From: CAZVAR01 sp964625225
GTDB lineage: Bacteria > Pseudomonadota > Alphaproteobacteria > JAJUGE01
DNA: 64,000 nt
Direction of reading: 5' to 3'
Assembly: GCA_964625225.1 (NCBI GenBank)
Contig: CAZVAR010000002.1
Span: forward strand, 17,508-81,507
Shown here in pieces: positions 18,251 to 27,082 of this stretch; within the stretch, counting starts at the first letter, position 1; every line of letters begins with the position of its first letter. A program made the translations under genes and the position numbers. Below the pieces are notes generated by a model. It saw only the letters and a list, made by a program, of their open reading frames with translations, searched no databases and was not told the DNA's origin.

Positions 18251-18986
18251 GCCGATATCCGGGTTGGAGTCGATTCGGGGGTTCTTGCTTCATCGGGCGC
18301 GCTCCACGGCCCGATCTCTCCGGCCGTCCTGAAGGCCGGGCGTCCCGCAGCCGAATGATAGCAGAAACCGACGGGCCGCAAAGGCCGCGGGCGGCACAGG
18401 CCTGGGTCGATCCTTCTATCGGGCGGGCGGCCGGGATGCTTCCCCGGAACGGTGAGCGGCCTCCGGCTGTCGAAAGCGCGAGCCGGGCCGCGAGAGGCCG
18501 AGCCACGGCCGAAATCACCGCGGGGCGTGGGACGATCCGGAATTGGCCACAAGGCACGGCGACAGGCCGGCCGAAGTCGAGCGGACGCCCAGGGGCGACC
18601 GTGCCGGCACCGTCCGCATCACGGCCGACGATGCCCCGAGGCCGAGCGCGGCGCGTTCGTCGAGATCGTCTGCGGTGCGTTTATCGACGAGTTCGACGGC
18701 CGACGTTTCACGCCGCTAGACCGGAAGGACCGCCCGTCCGACAGGATCGTCGGCCGCGATGCGGCCGGGAAGCGGGTGAAGAGCGGCCATCGGGCGTTCG
18801 GCCACGGATCGTTGCCGGGCCGGCCCGCCGCGACGTTCCGCTGTTCCGGTGCCGGGCGGTGGTTGCGGCGCCATACGGGCCTGAGCCGGTCAGCCCTACG
18901 CGCTGCTTCCGGTTCGGTTGTTCTCGATCGGATTTGCCGGTCACAATGGCGGCTCGGGATGAAACGACCTGAACGGGACCGGCCCC
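18251..18986. other. Long stretch without a supported gene
   Basis: About 736 bases between the response regulator start and the third luciferase-like gene. Plus-strand frames of around 200 codons exist (for example 18355-18972), but their translations are arginine/proline-rich and lack domain character. The region should contain the divergent promoters of its two neighbours. It could be a decayed gene; I see nothing that identifies one. Confidence 0.5.
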
Positions 18987-20144
18987 ATGACCGACCGCTA
19001 CCTGCGCTTCGGCATCTTCCTTGCCCCCTTCCACGCCCTGAACGAGAACCCGACAGCGGCTCTCCAGCGCGATCTGGAGCTGCTCGAGCATCTCGACCGG
19101 CTCGGCTATCATGAGGCCTGGATCGGGGAACACCACTCCGGCGGGTTAGAAATCATCGCCTGTCCCGAGATGTTCATCGCCGCGGCAGCCGAGCGGACGC
19201 GGCATATCCGGCTCGGGACCGGCGTGGTGTCGCTGCCCTATCACAATCCGTTCATCCTCGCCGATCGGATGGTCCAGCTCGACCATATGACCCGCGGTCG
19301 CGCGATGTTCGGCATGGGACCGGGGGCACTCTCCTCCGATGCTTTCAAGATCGGCATCGACCCGGCCGACCAGCGCCGCCGCATGAACGAGGCCGTCGAT
19401 GTTATCGTCCGCCTGATGCGGGGCGAGTCGGTGACGGCCGAGACCGACTGGTTCACCTTGCGCGACGCGCGATTGCAGCTTCCCTGCTACACGCGGCCGA
19501 CGATGGAGATGGCCGTCGCCGCGTCGCGCTCGCCGGCAGGCGCCCTGGCGGCAGGACGGCACGGGCTCGGCATGCTGTCGATCGGCGGGACCTCGGACGA
19601 AGCGCTGGCGGCGCACGCCAACAATTGGGGCGTCTATACCGAGGCGGCGAACGCTCAGGGCATTACGGCGGACCGGAACAAGTGGCGGATCGTCTCGCTG
19701 ATGCATGTCGCCGAGACGCGGGACAAGGCGCGCGCCAATGTCGAGTTCGGCCTCGGCCATTTCGCGAAGTATTTCCGCGAGGTCGCGACCTTCCCGATCG
19801 TACCGGGCGACATCAGCGACCCGGTGACATTCCTGACCGAGAGCCGTATGGCGGTGATCGGCACGCCCGACGATGCGATCGTCCATATCGAACGCCTGCT
19901 GCAGGGCTCCGGCGGCTTCGGCGGCTTTCTCGAGCTGGCGCACAATTGGGCCGACTGGGCGGCGACGAAGCGCAGCTACGAGTTGATGGCGCGCTATGTG
20001 ATGCCGCACTTCCAAGGGGTCAACGACCAGCGGCGCGCGAGCTACGAGCACGCCGCCGCCAACCACGAAACCTTCGCCGGCGCCGCGAGCAGGGCGGTGA
20101 AGGGCGAGATCGAGCGCTATGCCGCGCGCAAGGCCGAGGCCTGA
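18987..20144 (+). CDS. LLM-class flavin-dependent oxidoreductase (limonene monooxygenase-like)
   Basis: 385 residues, longer than the other two LLM proteins in the window. The start RYLRFGIFLAPFHALNENPT, the segment LGYHEAWIGEHHSGG, and LPYHNPFILADRMVQLDHMTRGR are typical of the limonene 1,2-monooxygenase/alkanal-monooxygenase group that uses reduced FMN. The long C-terminal extension (about 320-385, with MARYVMPHFQG) is a feature of that group. Its stop overlaps the start of the thioesterase gene (TGATG), showing translational coupling. The substrate is unknown; hydrophobic or terpenoid substrates are possible by family. Confidence 0.85.
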   Translation: MTDRYLRFGIFLAPFHALNENPTAALQRDLELLEHLDRLGYHEAWIGEHHSGGLEIIACPEMFIAAAAERTRHIRLGTGVVSLPYHNPFILADRMVQLDHMTRGRAMFGMGPGALSSDAFKIGIDPADQRRRMNEAVDVIVRLMRGESVTAETDWFTLRDARLQLPCYTRPTMEMAVAASRSPAGALAAGRHGLGMLSIGGTSDEALAAHANNWGVYTEAANAQGITADRNKWRIVSLMHVAETRDKARANVEFGLGHFAKYFREVATFPIVPGDISDPVTFLTESRMAVIGTPDDAIVHIERLLQGSGGFGGFLELAHNWADWAATKRSYELMARYVMPHFQGVNDQRRASYEHAAANHETFAGAASRAVKGEIERYAARKAEA

Positions 20145-20581
20145 TGCCGGAGGAGCCGCGCGTTCTTGCTGCGCCGAAGGGGTTTGTCCCGCAGGGCAGG
20201 CCGAGCCCCTTCCTTGCCCCTTTCGAACCGATCTACAGCCGCCGCGAGCCGGACGGGTCGATCACACTCGGGCTGTATCTTGGTCCCGCGCATCTCAACG
20301 AGCGCGGGCTGCCGCACGGTGGCCTGCTGACGACACTGGCCGACAGCGCGATGGCGCGCAGCCTTGCCGCCCTGGCCGATCCGCCGCAGCGCGTGGTCAC
20401 CGTCAGCCTGTCGATCGATTTCTACCGCCCGGCGCATGAAGGCGACTGGCTGGAGGTACGGGTGAACCACACGCGCTCCGGCTCCCGGCTCTGCTTCGCA
20501 AGCTGTCTCCTGGTGGTCGGGGACGAGCCGGTGGCACGCGCAAACGGGATCTTTGCGGTGATGGCGCGCCCGCGCACCTGA
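20144..20581 (+). CDS. PaaI-like hotdog-fold thioesterase
   Basis: 145 residues, a single hotdog domain. The motif LNERGLPHGGLLTTLADSAMARS (with the HGG turn before the central helix) and the strand VVTVSLSIDFYRPAHEGDWLEV are those of the PaaI/YbaW-type acyl-CoA thioesterases. The ATG at 20144 overlaps the TGA of the upstream LLM gene, so the two are co-translated. It probably hydrolyses an acyl-CoA generated downstream of the flavoenzyme's product; the exact substrate is unknown. Confidence 0.88.
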   Translation: MPEEPRVLAAPKGFVPQGRPSPFLAPFEPIYSRREPDGSITLGLYLGPAHLNERGLPHGGLLTTLADSAMARSLAALADPPQRVVTVSLSIDFYRPAHEGDWLEVRVNHTRSGSRLCFASCLLVVGDEPVARANGIFAVMARPRT

Positions 20582-20613
20582 CCGGGCTCGCTGTTCCGCG
20601 GCGGGCGAATCTC

Positions 20614-21993
20614 CTAGAACTTGATCTGCTGCGTGACCGGCGCCGCGGGGACGTGTCCGGCCGGCGCCGGCGGGTTCTGGGGCTCGCCGTACCGATCTTG
20701 CCGCGCGAAATAGGAGCCGAGGTCGCGGACCCGGAGGGTCAGGCTTTCGACCAGCCCATCGACCGTGCCGATATCGGCGACGACGACGAGCCCGCACGCG
20801 CCGCGCGCCTGCGGACCCGGCCGCTCCAACACGCCGTCGCCGACATTCTCGATGCACAAGGTAGCCGAGTCGGTGGCACGGCTGCCGTCAGGCCCGAACA
20901 CCCAGGCGGCAACGTTCCGATCAGGCGCGGGACTGCCGGCGACGTGCGGTGCACCGTACTTGCCGAAGAGACTCTGCTCCACCGTGGCCAGCGGCGGGCG
21001 GCCCGGATCACCGAAGCTCATGCTACGGATCACGAACTCGGCCGAGTCCTCGGCCGGGTCGGGACCGAACCAGACCTCGATCCGGTCGGTGCGGCTCGCG
21101 CTGTCGGCCAGGATTCCCGTCAGCCGCGACACGTAAGGGGTACCGATCCCGCCCGCTGCGGAATACGCGGCCTCGACCACCTCTTCGACCCGGGCCGAGG
21201 TGGTGAAGCCGCGGAGCGCCTGCCTGGTGGCGTCGCGCGTGGCCCCGAGGCGGACGCCCGCGACCTCGAACCGGGATGCGGGGGCCGTGCCCGAGGGGAG
21301 CGGCATGGTGGCACCCGATGCCTGCGTTTGGGCCAGTGGCGGCGCCGGAGCCGCTTGCCCGGCCGGGGGCGACTGCGGCGCGATGACCGGCTGCGGAACC
21401 ACCACCGGCTGTACCGGCGGTGCGGCGGTCATCACGTTCACTTCGATCTTCTGCGTTTCGGGCAAAGCGGGCGGCGCCGGCTGCGTCGGCGCCGGCGGGG
21501 GTGCGCCACCGGCCGTCACCGGTACCGTCGCGGAGTCGGGCTCCCCGACGGCCCGACGGACCTCCGCCAACAGCGCATAGCTCGGAATTCCGGTCACCGG
21601 CAGGCCGCGAATGCTCTGGAAGGCCGACACGGCCCGACGGGTGGACGGCCCGTAGATGCCGTCGGGCACCCCGGCACCGAAGCCGTGCGTGGCCCCGTAT
21701 CGATTGAGCAGCACCTGGAGATCGGCGAGATCCGCCCGCGTCATATCGTGAACCACGACCGGGACCGGCGTGCGGTATGGGACCGGCCGCGGCCGGTCGA
21801 CATAGATCACCTCGCGCTCCGGGGGCGGCGCCGGCCGCGGGGCCGGGCGGCTTACCGCGTTGCCGATAACACTTCCCAGGGCACCTCCCAGGGCGCCGCC
21901 GATGAAGGCCTCGGCGCCGTCCGCGAGGGCAGCGGGTGTTCCGGTCAAGGCACAAAGGCTGACGATGGCGGTCGTGCGGAGGAAACGCGTCAT
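20614..21993 (-). CDS. Exported peptidoglycan-binding-domain protein with unknown C-terminal domain
   Basis: 459 residues. Signal peptide MTRFLRTTAIVSLCALTGTPAALA is followed by a glycine-rich hydrophobic stretch (GGALGGALGSVIGNAV). Next is a PG_binding_1 module at about 85-145 (DLQVLLNRYG, GVPDGIYGPSTRRAVSAFQS, GLPVTG), a proline-rich linker at about 160-245, and a C-terminal region at about 250-420 starting SRFEVAGVRLGATRDATRQAL. That beginning resembles repeats that measure substrate by small AlaArg-rich helices, but I do not recognise the domain. Probably periplasmic and wall-associated. The Met at 21993 is chosen because the signal peptide begins there. Confidence 0.75.
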   Translation of the reverse strand: MTRFLRTTAIVSLCALTGTPAALADGAEAFIGGALGGALGSVIGNAVSRPAPRPAPPPEREVIYVDRPRPVPYRTPVPVVVHDMTRADLADLQVLLNRYGATHGFGAGVPDGIYGPSTRRAVSAFQSIRGLPVTGIPSYALLAEVRRAVGEPDSATVPVTAGGAPPPAPTQPAPPALPETQKIEVNVMTAAPPVQPVVVPQPVIAPQSPPAGQAAPAPPLAQTQASGATMPLPSGTAPASRFEVAGVRLGATRDATRQALRGFTTSARVEEVVEAAYSAAGGIGTPYVSRLTGILADSASRTDRIEVWFGPDPAEDSAEFVIRSMSFGDPGRPPLATVEQSLFGKYGAPHVAGSPAPDRNVAAWVFGPDGSRATDSATLCIENVGDGVLERPGPQARGACGLVVVADIGTVDGLVESLTLRVRDLGSYFARQDRYGEPQNPPAPAGHVPAAPVTQQIKF

Positions 21994-22161
21994 GGCGGCC
22001 CTCGTGCAGTTGGGCAAAGATTGCTGCGGACGAATCTTCGCGGGACCGGGCTGAACCGCTCCGGGTAGGATGCGGGCATCGGCAAGCGCCGCCAAGCGCT
22101 CTTACGAGCAGGCCTCTTGTCCCGATCGGGGAAGCTGTTCCCGTTTGCGCCTTCGGGCTGC

Positions 22162-22632
22162 TCAGAAGATTCCCGCCTCCAGCCCGGCGGCGACCGCCAT
22201 GCCGAGCTCCTCGCATTCGGCTACGAAGTCGTCGCGCCATTCGCCGCGGCAAATCAGCGGCTCGGCAATGGCGCGCCAGCGCAGGCCCGTGACGATGGTC
22301 TCGACCGCGCGGCGGGTGCCGGTGCCGTCATGCCCGGCGCGAATCCAGAGGGCGTAGGGCAGTCCCTGGGTGTGCTCCAGACACGGGTAGTAGATCCGGT
22401 CGAAGAAGTCCTTGAGCGCGCCCGACATGTAGCCGAGGTTCTCGGTGGTTCCGAGAACGATGGCTTGTGCGGCCATGACATCCTCCGGCCCGGCCTCGAA
22501 GGGGCCGAGGCATCGGACCGCAACGCCGGTGATCTCCGGATTCTCGGCGCCGCGCCGGACGGCCTCGCGCAGCCGGCGCGTGTTCGGCGAGGGCGCGTGG
22601 GCGACGATGAGGAGGTGCTTCTGCTCGGTCAT
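22162..22632 (-). CDS. Flavodoxin-fold NAD(P)H-type oxidoreductase
   Basis: 156 residues. LLIVAHAPSPNTRRLREAVRRG is a flavodoxin-like phosphate-binding loop, and VLGTTENLGYMSGALKDFFDRIYYP is the conserved second FMN contact of the NADPH-dependent FMN reductase/flavodoxin family. The family reduces FMN or carries electrons. It is cytosolic. No Shine-Dalgarno is evident before ATG 22632. It diverges from the thiolase gene across 225 bases. It could supply reduced flavin to one of the luciferase-like enzymes in the window, but this is only a possibility. Confidence 0.82.
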   Translation of the reverse strand: MTEQKHLLIVAHAPSPNTRRLREAVRRGAENPEITGVAVRCLGPFEAGPEDVMAAQAIVLGTTENLGYMSGALKDFFDRIYYPCLEHTQGLPYALWIRAGHDGTGTRRAVETIVTGLRWRAIAEPLICRGEWRDDFVAECEELGMAVAAGLEAGIF

Positions 22633-22857
22633 GGCCGGTCCGTTGCGGGTCCGTATGACCGGTTAGCTTGGGCGCCCGTGGTTCCGGGGCAATAGGGCGC
22701 GAGAGGGGAGGGCGGGAGGCCCGGGCGCGGCACGCTCCCCGAGGGGACGCCGCTGCGGCAGCACCGCTTGCGCCTTCACATTTGCGCCGGCGCCCCTTGT
22801 GACGCCGCCGCCGCGGGGCTAGCGTTCCGTGTGAGATCCGCGAGGGAGCAAGCGACC

Positions 22858-24042
22858 ATGAGGGAAGCCGTCATCGTCTCGACCGCGCGTACGCCGATCG
22901 GCAAGGCCTATCGCGGCGCCTTCAACAATCTCGACGCCCCGACCATGGGATCGTACGCCGTGAAGGCGGCGCTGGAGCGCGCAAAGCTCGATCCTGCCGA
23001 GGTCGATGACGTGATCATGGGCGCCGCGCTGCAGCAGGGGTCGACCGGCTACAATGTCGGTCGGCAGGTGGCGGTGGCCTCCGGCATGCCGGTCTCGGTC
23101 CCCGGCATGAGCATGGATCGTCAATGCTCCTCCGGGCTGATGGCGATCTCGACCGCCGCCAAGCAGATCGTCTGCGACAACATGAATGTCTGCGTCGCAG
23201 GCGGGCTGGAACAGATCAGCCTCGTCCAGAACGATCACCGCAACACCTTTCGTACCCAGGATCCGACGGTCCTCGATAACAGCCCGCACCTCTACATGCC
23301 GATGATCGATACGGCCGAGATCGTCGCGAAGCGCTACGGCATCGGCCGCGATGCGCAAGACGAGTACGGGGCGCGGAGCCAGGCGCGTACCGCCGCCGCC
23401 CACCAGGCCGGCCGTTTCGCCGACGAGATCGTGCCGGTCACCGCGACCAAGATCGTCGTCGACAGGAACACCGGTGCGCAGTCGGAGCAGCAGGTCACGC
23501 TCGACCACGACGAGGGCATGCGTCCCGACACCACCCTCGAAGGATTACGGGGGCTCAAGCCCGTGCGCGAGGGCGGCTGTATCACCGCCGGCAATGCGAG
23601 CCAGCTCTCCGATGGCGCCTCGGCCTGCGTGGTGATGGAGGCGAAGGAGGCCGCGCGGCGCGGGCTGACGCCGCTCGGCATCTATCGCGGCATGGCGGTG
23701 GCGGGCTGCGAGCCGGACGAGATGGGCATCGGTCCGGTTTTCGCCGTGCCGAAGCTGCTGCAGCGCACCGGGTTGAAGATGGACGATATCGACCTCTGGG
23801 AGCTGAACGAGGCCTTTGCCGTCCAGGTGCTGTATTGTCGCGACAAGCTCGGCATTCCCGACGAGCTGTTGAACGTCAACGGCGGCGCGATCTCGATCGG
23901 CCACCCCTACGGCATGTCCGGCGCCCGCATGGTCGGTCACGCCCTGATCGAGGGGCGCCGGCGCGGCGCGAAGCATGTCGTCATCACCATGTGCGTCGGC
24001 GGCGGCATGGGTGCGGCGGGGCTGTTCGAGGTCGTCTCCTGA
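22858..24042 (+). CDS. Acetyl-CoA acyltransferase (thiolase)
   Basis: 394 residues, the standard length for a degradative or biosynthetic thiolase. All catalytic residues are visible: nucleophile Cys90 in MDRQCSSGLMAI, His349 in GHPYGMSGARM, and Cys379 in TMCVGGGMGAAG. The N-terminus MREAVIVSTARTPIGKAYRG is canonical. ATG 22858 follows a purine-rich GAGGGAG. It cleaves or forms 3-ketoacyl-CoA. There is no adjacent hydratase/dehydrogenase, so it appears as a stand-alone unit. A hairpin after the stop (24052-24080) may terminate it. Confidence 0.92.
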   Translation: MREAVIVSTARTPIGKAYRGAFNNLDAPTMGSYAVKAALERAKLDPAEVDDVIMGAALQQGSTGYNVGRQVAVASGMPVSVPGMSMDRQCSSGLMAISTAAKQIVCDNMNVCVAGGLEQISLVQNDHRNTFRTQDPTVLDNSPHLYMPMIDTAEIVAKRYGIGRDAQDEYGARSQARTAAAHQAGRFADEIVPVTATKIVVDRNTGAQSEQQVTLDHDEGMRPDTTLEGLRGLKPVREGGCITAGNASQLSDGASACVVMEAKEAARRGLTPLGIYRGMAVAGCEPDEMGIGPVFAVPKLLQRTGLKMDDIDLWELNEAFAVQVLYCRDKLGIPDELLNVNGGAISIGHPYGMSGARMVGHALIEGRRRGAKHVVITMCVGGGMGAAGLFEVVS

Positions 24043-24051
24043 GGCGGCGGC

Positions 24052-24080
24052 GCCGGAGCGGTGTCGGCCGCTCCGGCTTT
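24052..24080 (+). terminator. Hairpin after the thiolase gene
   Basis: GCCGGAGCGG (24052-24061) pairs perfectly with CCGCTCCGGC (24068-24077) across a six-base loop, followed by only three T. It lies 10 bases after the thiolase stop and 17 bases before the stop of the convergent cyclase gene, so it may serve one or both; the short T tract makes it a weaker case than the one at 9821. Confidence 0.55.
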
Positions 24081-24096
24081 CCTGCAGGGGCGAGGC

Positions 24097-25152
24097 TCAG
24101 TCGACGGCGATCGGCTGCGCCATTGATCCGGTCGCGCCGACGATCGGCGTTGGGCTGTACATGTAGAGGAAGGTGTAGACCTTATCCTCGGCAAGCGGGT
24201 CGAGGTTCATGTTCTCCTGGTTCACGATGCCGTGGCGCGTGATCAGGAAGGCGTGGACGCAGAAGACGCAACCCTTGTCCGGGTTCGGCACCACCTCGGT
24301 CGGCCAGGTGTCCGAGCCGACCACGCCCGCCTTCACCTCCTCGGCAAGCCAGCGGGCTACCTCCATGCCGATGCCCGGCGTTCCGGAATTGAAACGCTCA
24401 TTGTCCGTGCCCCAATGCCGGCCCCAGCCGGTACGGAAGAAGACACCGTCGCCGTTCTCGAACTTGAAGTCCGCCATGCCCTGCTTTTCGAGCGCAGCAC
24501 GGACATCGGCCATCGTGATCTCGTAGCCCCGGTTTAGCTCGACATCCTTGGCACCGGCAACGTCGATCAGGATGCCGCGGCCGACGATCGGGTGCAGCTT
24601 CTCGATCCCGAGCTTCTTCAAGCCGCCCTCGTCCTCGATCTCGTGGGCGGTGAAGCCGTTGTAGAAGCGCATCTCGGTCTGGTCGCCGTCCGCTCCGACC
24701 TGCACGCCGATATGTCCGAAGCCGTCGAACTGGGTGCCGACCTGACCGATATTGGTGGCGAGAAACTCCTGGTGCGAGATCAGGCGGTTCTCGCCGAACG
24801 GGCCGCGCCGATGCGGGATCAGCAGCGAGAACTTCCGGGTCCCGAAGAGCGGCATCTTCGCCTCGTAGGGGCGGCCGAGCTTGTAGACCTTGCCCTTATC
24901 GGCTTCCCGCAGGCCCCGCTGGACCACCTCGGGCTTGGTGTACCAGTTGGTCGAGCCCGCCTCGTCGCCCTCGCCCCAGATCGGGTGCGGCCACCATTTA
25001 TCACCGAGCGGCGTATCCATGCTGTCGCCTGTGACCCAGGGCTTGCCCTTGCACTCCTTCCAGTTCTCCGGGGAGCATTCCGCGAGCGCGGGTCCGGCAA
25101 AGCCGACCAGTCCGGCAATTCCGGCGGCGCCGATCCAATGAAGAAGAGCCAT
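24097..25152 (-). CDS. Exported cyclase-family (kynurenine formamidase-like) protein
   Basis: 351 residues with a signal peptide (MALLHWIGAAGIAGLVGFAGPALA, cleavage near 24). The rest resembles the metal-dependent cyclase/kynurenine formamidase family, which hydrolyses cyclic or amide substrates. The usual metal motif HxGTHxDxPxH appears here as QVGTQFDGFGH (residues 137-147): Asp143 and His147 remain but two His are replaced by Gln. LIPHRRGPFGENRLISHQEF and GVFFRTGWGRHWG fit the long-form cyclase group. It could be a secreted enzyme with altered metal ligation or a binding protein. Convergent with the thiolase gene. Confidence 0.78.
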   Translation of the reverse strand: MALLHWIGAAGIAGLVGFAGPALAECSPENWKECKGKPWVTGDSMDTPLGDKWWPHPIWGEGDEAGSTNWYTKPEVVQRGLREADKGKVYKLGRPYEAKMPLFGTRKFSLLIPHRRGPFGENRLISHQEFLATNIGQVGTQFDGFGHIGVQVGADGDQTEMRFYNGFTAHEIEDEGGLKKLGIEKLHPIVGRGILIDVAGAKDVELNRGYEITMADVRAALEKQGMADFKFENGDGVFFRTGWGRHWGTDNERFNSGTPGIGMEVARWLAEEVKAGVVGSDTWPTEVVPNPDKGCVFCVHAFLITRHGIVNQENMNLDPLAEDKVYTFLYMYSPTPIVGATGSMAQPIAVD

Positions 25153-25481
25153 GGCGTTCTCTCCTATCGTTCATTGTGGGCCGGATCATGGTGCGCCAAA
25201 TTGACAGATTTGGCCATTTCTGGAGCGCCGACGGGGACTGCGCGATCGTGCATGCTTTGATTGGGCGCAGGCTGTGTCGTGCTATCTGCGGCGTGCGGTT
25301 CGCTACGGATCGATGATCTGTCCTCGGGCTTTATGGACGTCGGATGCTTGCTCGTGGATGCCCCGCCGGTGTGGCATCCCGCGAGGCGGGCCGTAGGTCC
25401 GAGTGGTTTCGGTTGTCCGTACGGTAGCCGACCCCGCGCGCGACCGTTCGTTACCGCTGCACTGTCCGCGTTCGATGGATG
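25153..25481. other. Intergenic region, no gene supported
   Basis: About 329 bases upstream of the cyclase gene and downstream of the next minus-strand gene. It should contain the cyclase promoter. The 25160-25260 part, around the start, is AT-richer. No frame has convincing protein character. Confidence 0.5.
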
Positions 25482-26945
25482 CTACCTGGCGGGCTCGACC
25501 CGTCGAAGCGCGATCGGGCCTCCGATCAGCCGGCCGCCTTCACGGGTCAGGACCGTGCTGCTGCCGGGCAGGGTGATGACGACGCGGCCGTCCTTCTCCT
25601 CGGTATATGTGCCCGCGGCGGTCTGACCGTCGGGTGTGGTGACGAAGACCCGCTCGCGATCGACGAACTCAAGCTTCATTCCGATTTTGGGGTCGGCATA
25701 ATGCCGGCCGCGCAGCGGTCCCGCTTCCGCCTTCGTCAGCGCGGCCACGATTTCCGCCCGGCGTGCCGCGGCCGCCTCTTCGAAACGCGACCGCACGGAC
25801 GGGGCCGATGCCATGCTCTGGCGTATATCGGCGAGGATCGGTCCCTCGAGCGCGTCGACCGACTCGTCGGAGACGGCGAGGTCGGCGAGAGTCCTTTCGA
25901 AGATGGGCAGGAGCGCTTCCGCAACCCTCTCGGCCTTCGCGTCGGCAGCGGATCTGACCCGTGCCGCCTCCGCTGGAGGGAGGCGCTTCAAGAGTTGCGG
26001 GTTCGTCTGGACGGCGATGTTGTTGAACGCCGGCATTCCGTCGATAGCGCCGTTTATGTCCGCGATCATCTGATCGGCGATCTCCTTGCCCACGGCCGCT
26101 TCACGGTGCCCGATCGCATCGCTTACGGCCTGCCGGTCGGCCGGCGGAAAGACCGCGGCATAGTCCTTTGCGAGCGTCCTGCGCAGGCCGCCGAGGGCGT
26201 CCAGGCCCGGTAGCGACGCCGGGATGTGGGCGATATCGGCGAGGAGCCGGTCGCGTACGGCGCCACGGGTGGCCTCCGTCCGCTTCGCAGCCTCCGGCGC
26301 GATCCGGTCCCGGAGCTCAACCTGCGGCAGGTCGCGGGCCGCCGCCAGGGCCGCACGGGCACTCGCTTGTGCTGTACCCGACAGTTGCGACGCAGCTTGA
26401 TTCGCCGCCGAGTAGCCCTCCCTGCCGTCGCCGAGCCGGGCGAACCCCGCATAGAACAACAACAGGCCCGGCGAAGGCTGTTCCTGCGCCAGGGCGGCGA
26501 ACGCCTCGGCGAACTCCGCCCTCGCCTTTCCGGCCTTTTCGATATAGTTGGCGACATTACGCGAGGCCCAGGAGCGCAGGTCCGAAACGGCATTGCGCTC
26601 GGTGTAGCGCTTCTCCTGGGTCAGGGTCTTTTCGCAGGCTTGAAGCGCCTTCGCCACGGCTTTCGCCTCGTCGGAGTTCCATTCGAGGACCGGCTTGCCG
26701 AACAGCGCCGTCGTCTCGGGCGCGGCGAAGATCGCCGGGAACCAGTGGCGGCTGCCGAGATCGTTCGGTTGCCATTTCGCCTTCTTGTCGTAGCCGGCTG
26801 CCCAGCCCGTCATCGCGGGACAGTCGGGCAGGGTTACCTCCGCGCGCGCGGGAACATCGATGAGGGATATGGCCACAACGACGCCGGTAAGCAGCGCCGC
26901 TGTTGGCGGCAGTTGCGGTCTGATCAGGGGCATGGGGTTCTCCAT
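25482..26945 (-). CDS. Exported hypothetical protein
   Basis: 487 residues. N-terminal signal sequence (LIRPQLPPTAALLTGVVVAISLIDVPARA, cleavage near 36), then a largely helical, Ala-rich body with one Cys pair (PDCPAMTG near 41 and QACEKTL near 103). A C-terminal segment (about 415-480) has GMKLEFVDRERVFVTTPDG and AAGTYTEEKDGRVVITL, which resembles a small beta-rich domain of lipocalin/DUF type. I do not recognise the family. Met at 26945 or 26933 are both possible starts. Likely periplasmic; no operon partner. Confidence 0.7.
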   Translation of the reverse strand: MENPMPLIRPQLPPTAALLTGVVVAISLIDVPARAEVTLPDCPAMTGWAAGYDKKAKWQPNDLGSRHWFPAIFAAPETTALFGKPVLEWNSDEAKAVAKALQACEKTLTQEKRYTERNAVSDLRSWASRNVANYIEKAGKARAEFAEAFAALAQEQPSPGLLLFYAGFARLGDGREGYSAANQAASQLSGTAQASARAALAAARDLPQVELRDRIAPEAAKRTEATRGAVRDRLLADIAHIPASLPGLDALGGLRRTLAKDYAAVFPPADRQAVSDAIGHREAAVGKEIADQMIADINGAIDGMPAFNNIAVQTNPQLLKRLPPAEAARVRSAADAKAERVAEALLPIFERTLADLAVSDESVDALEGPILADIRQSMASAPSVRSRFEEAAAARRAEIVAALTKAEAGPLRGRHYADPKIGMKLEFVDRERVFVTTPDGQTAAGTYTEEKDGRVVITLPGSSTVLTREGGRLIGGPIALRRVEPAR

Positions 26946-27043
26946 AGGCGCGGGACCGGTGCCGGCGTGCCCAGGACCGATCGCCCGGTAGCGGCGTAGC
27001 CGTCGCCGGCGGGCTGCGACGTTAGAGATTCCGTGCGGCGCTG

Positions 27044-27065
27044 GCGCCTCCCGAATGGGAGGTGC
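27044..27065 (-). terminator. Hairpin downstream of the LuxR-type gene
   Basis: GCGCCTCCC pairs with GGGAGGTGC (one G-T pair) across a GAAT tetraloop, 17 bases beyond the stop of the minus-strand gene ending at 27083. No T run follows, so intrinsic termination is uncertain. Confidence 0.35.
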
Positions 27066-27082
27066 ATGGCCGCGTCGGGCCG

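Noticed and set aside
18355..18972. A 205-codon plus-strand frame in the long gap
   Set aside because: Arginine-rich, without domain character or ribosome binding site.
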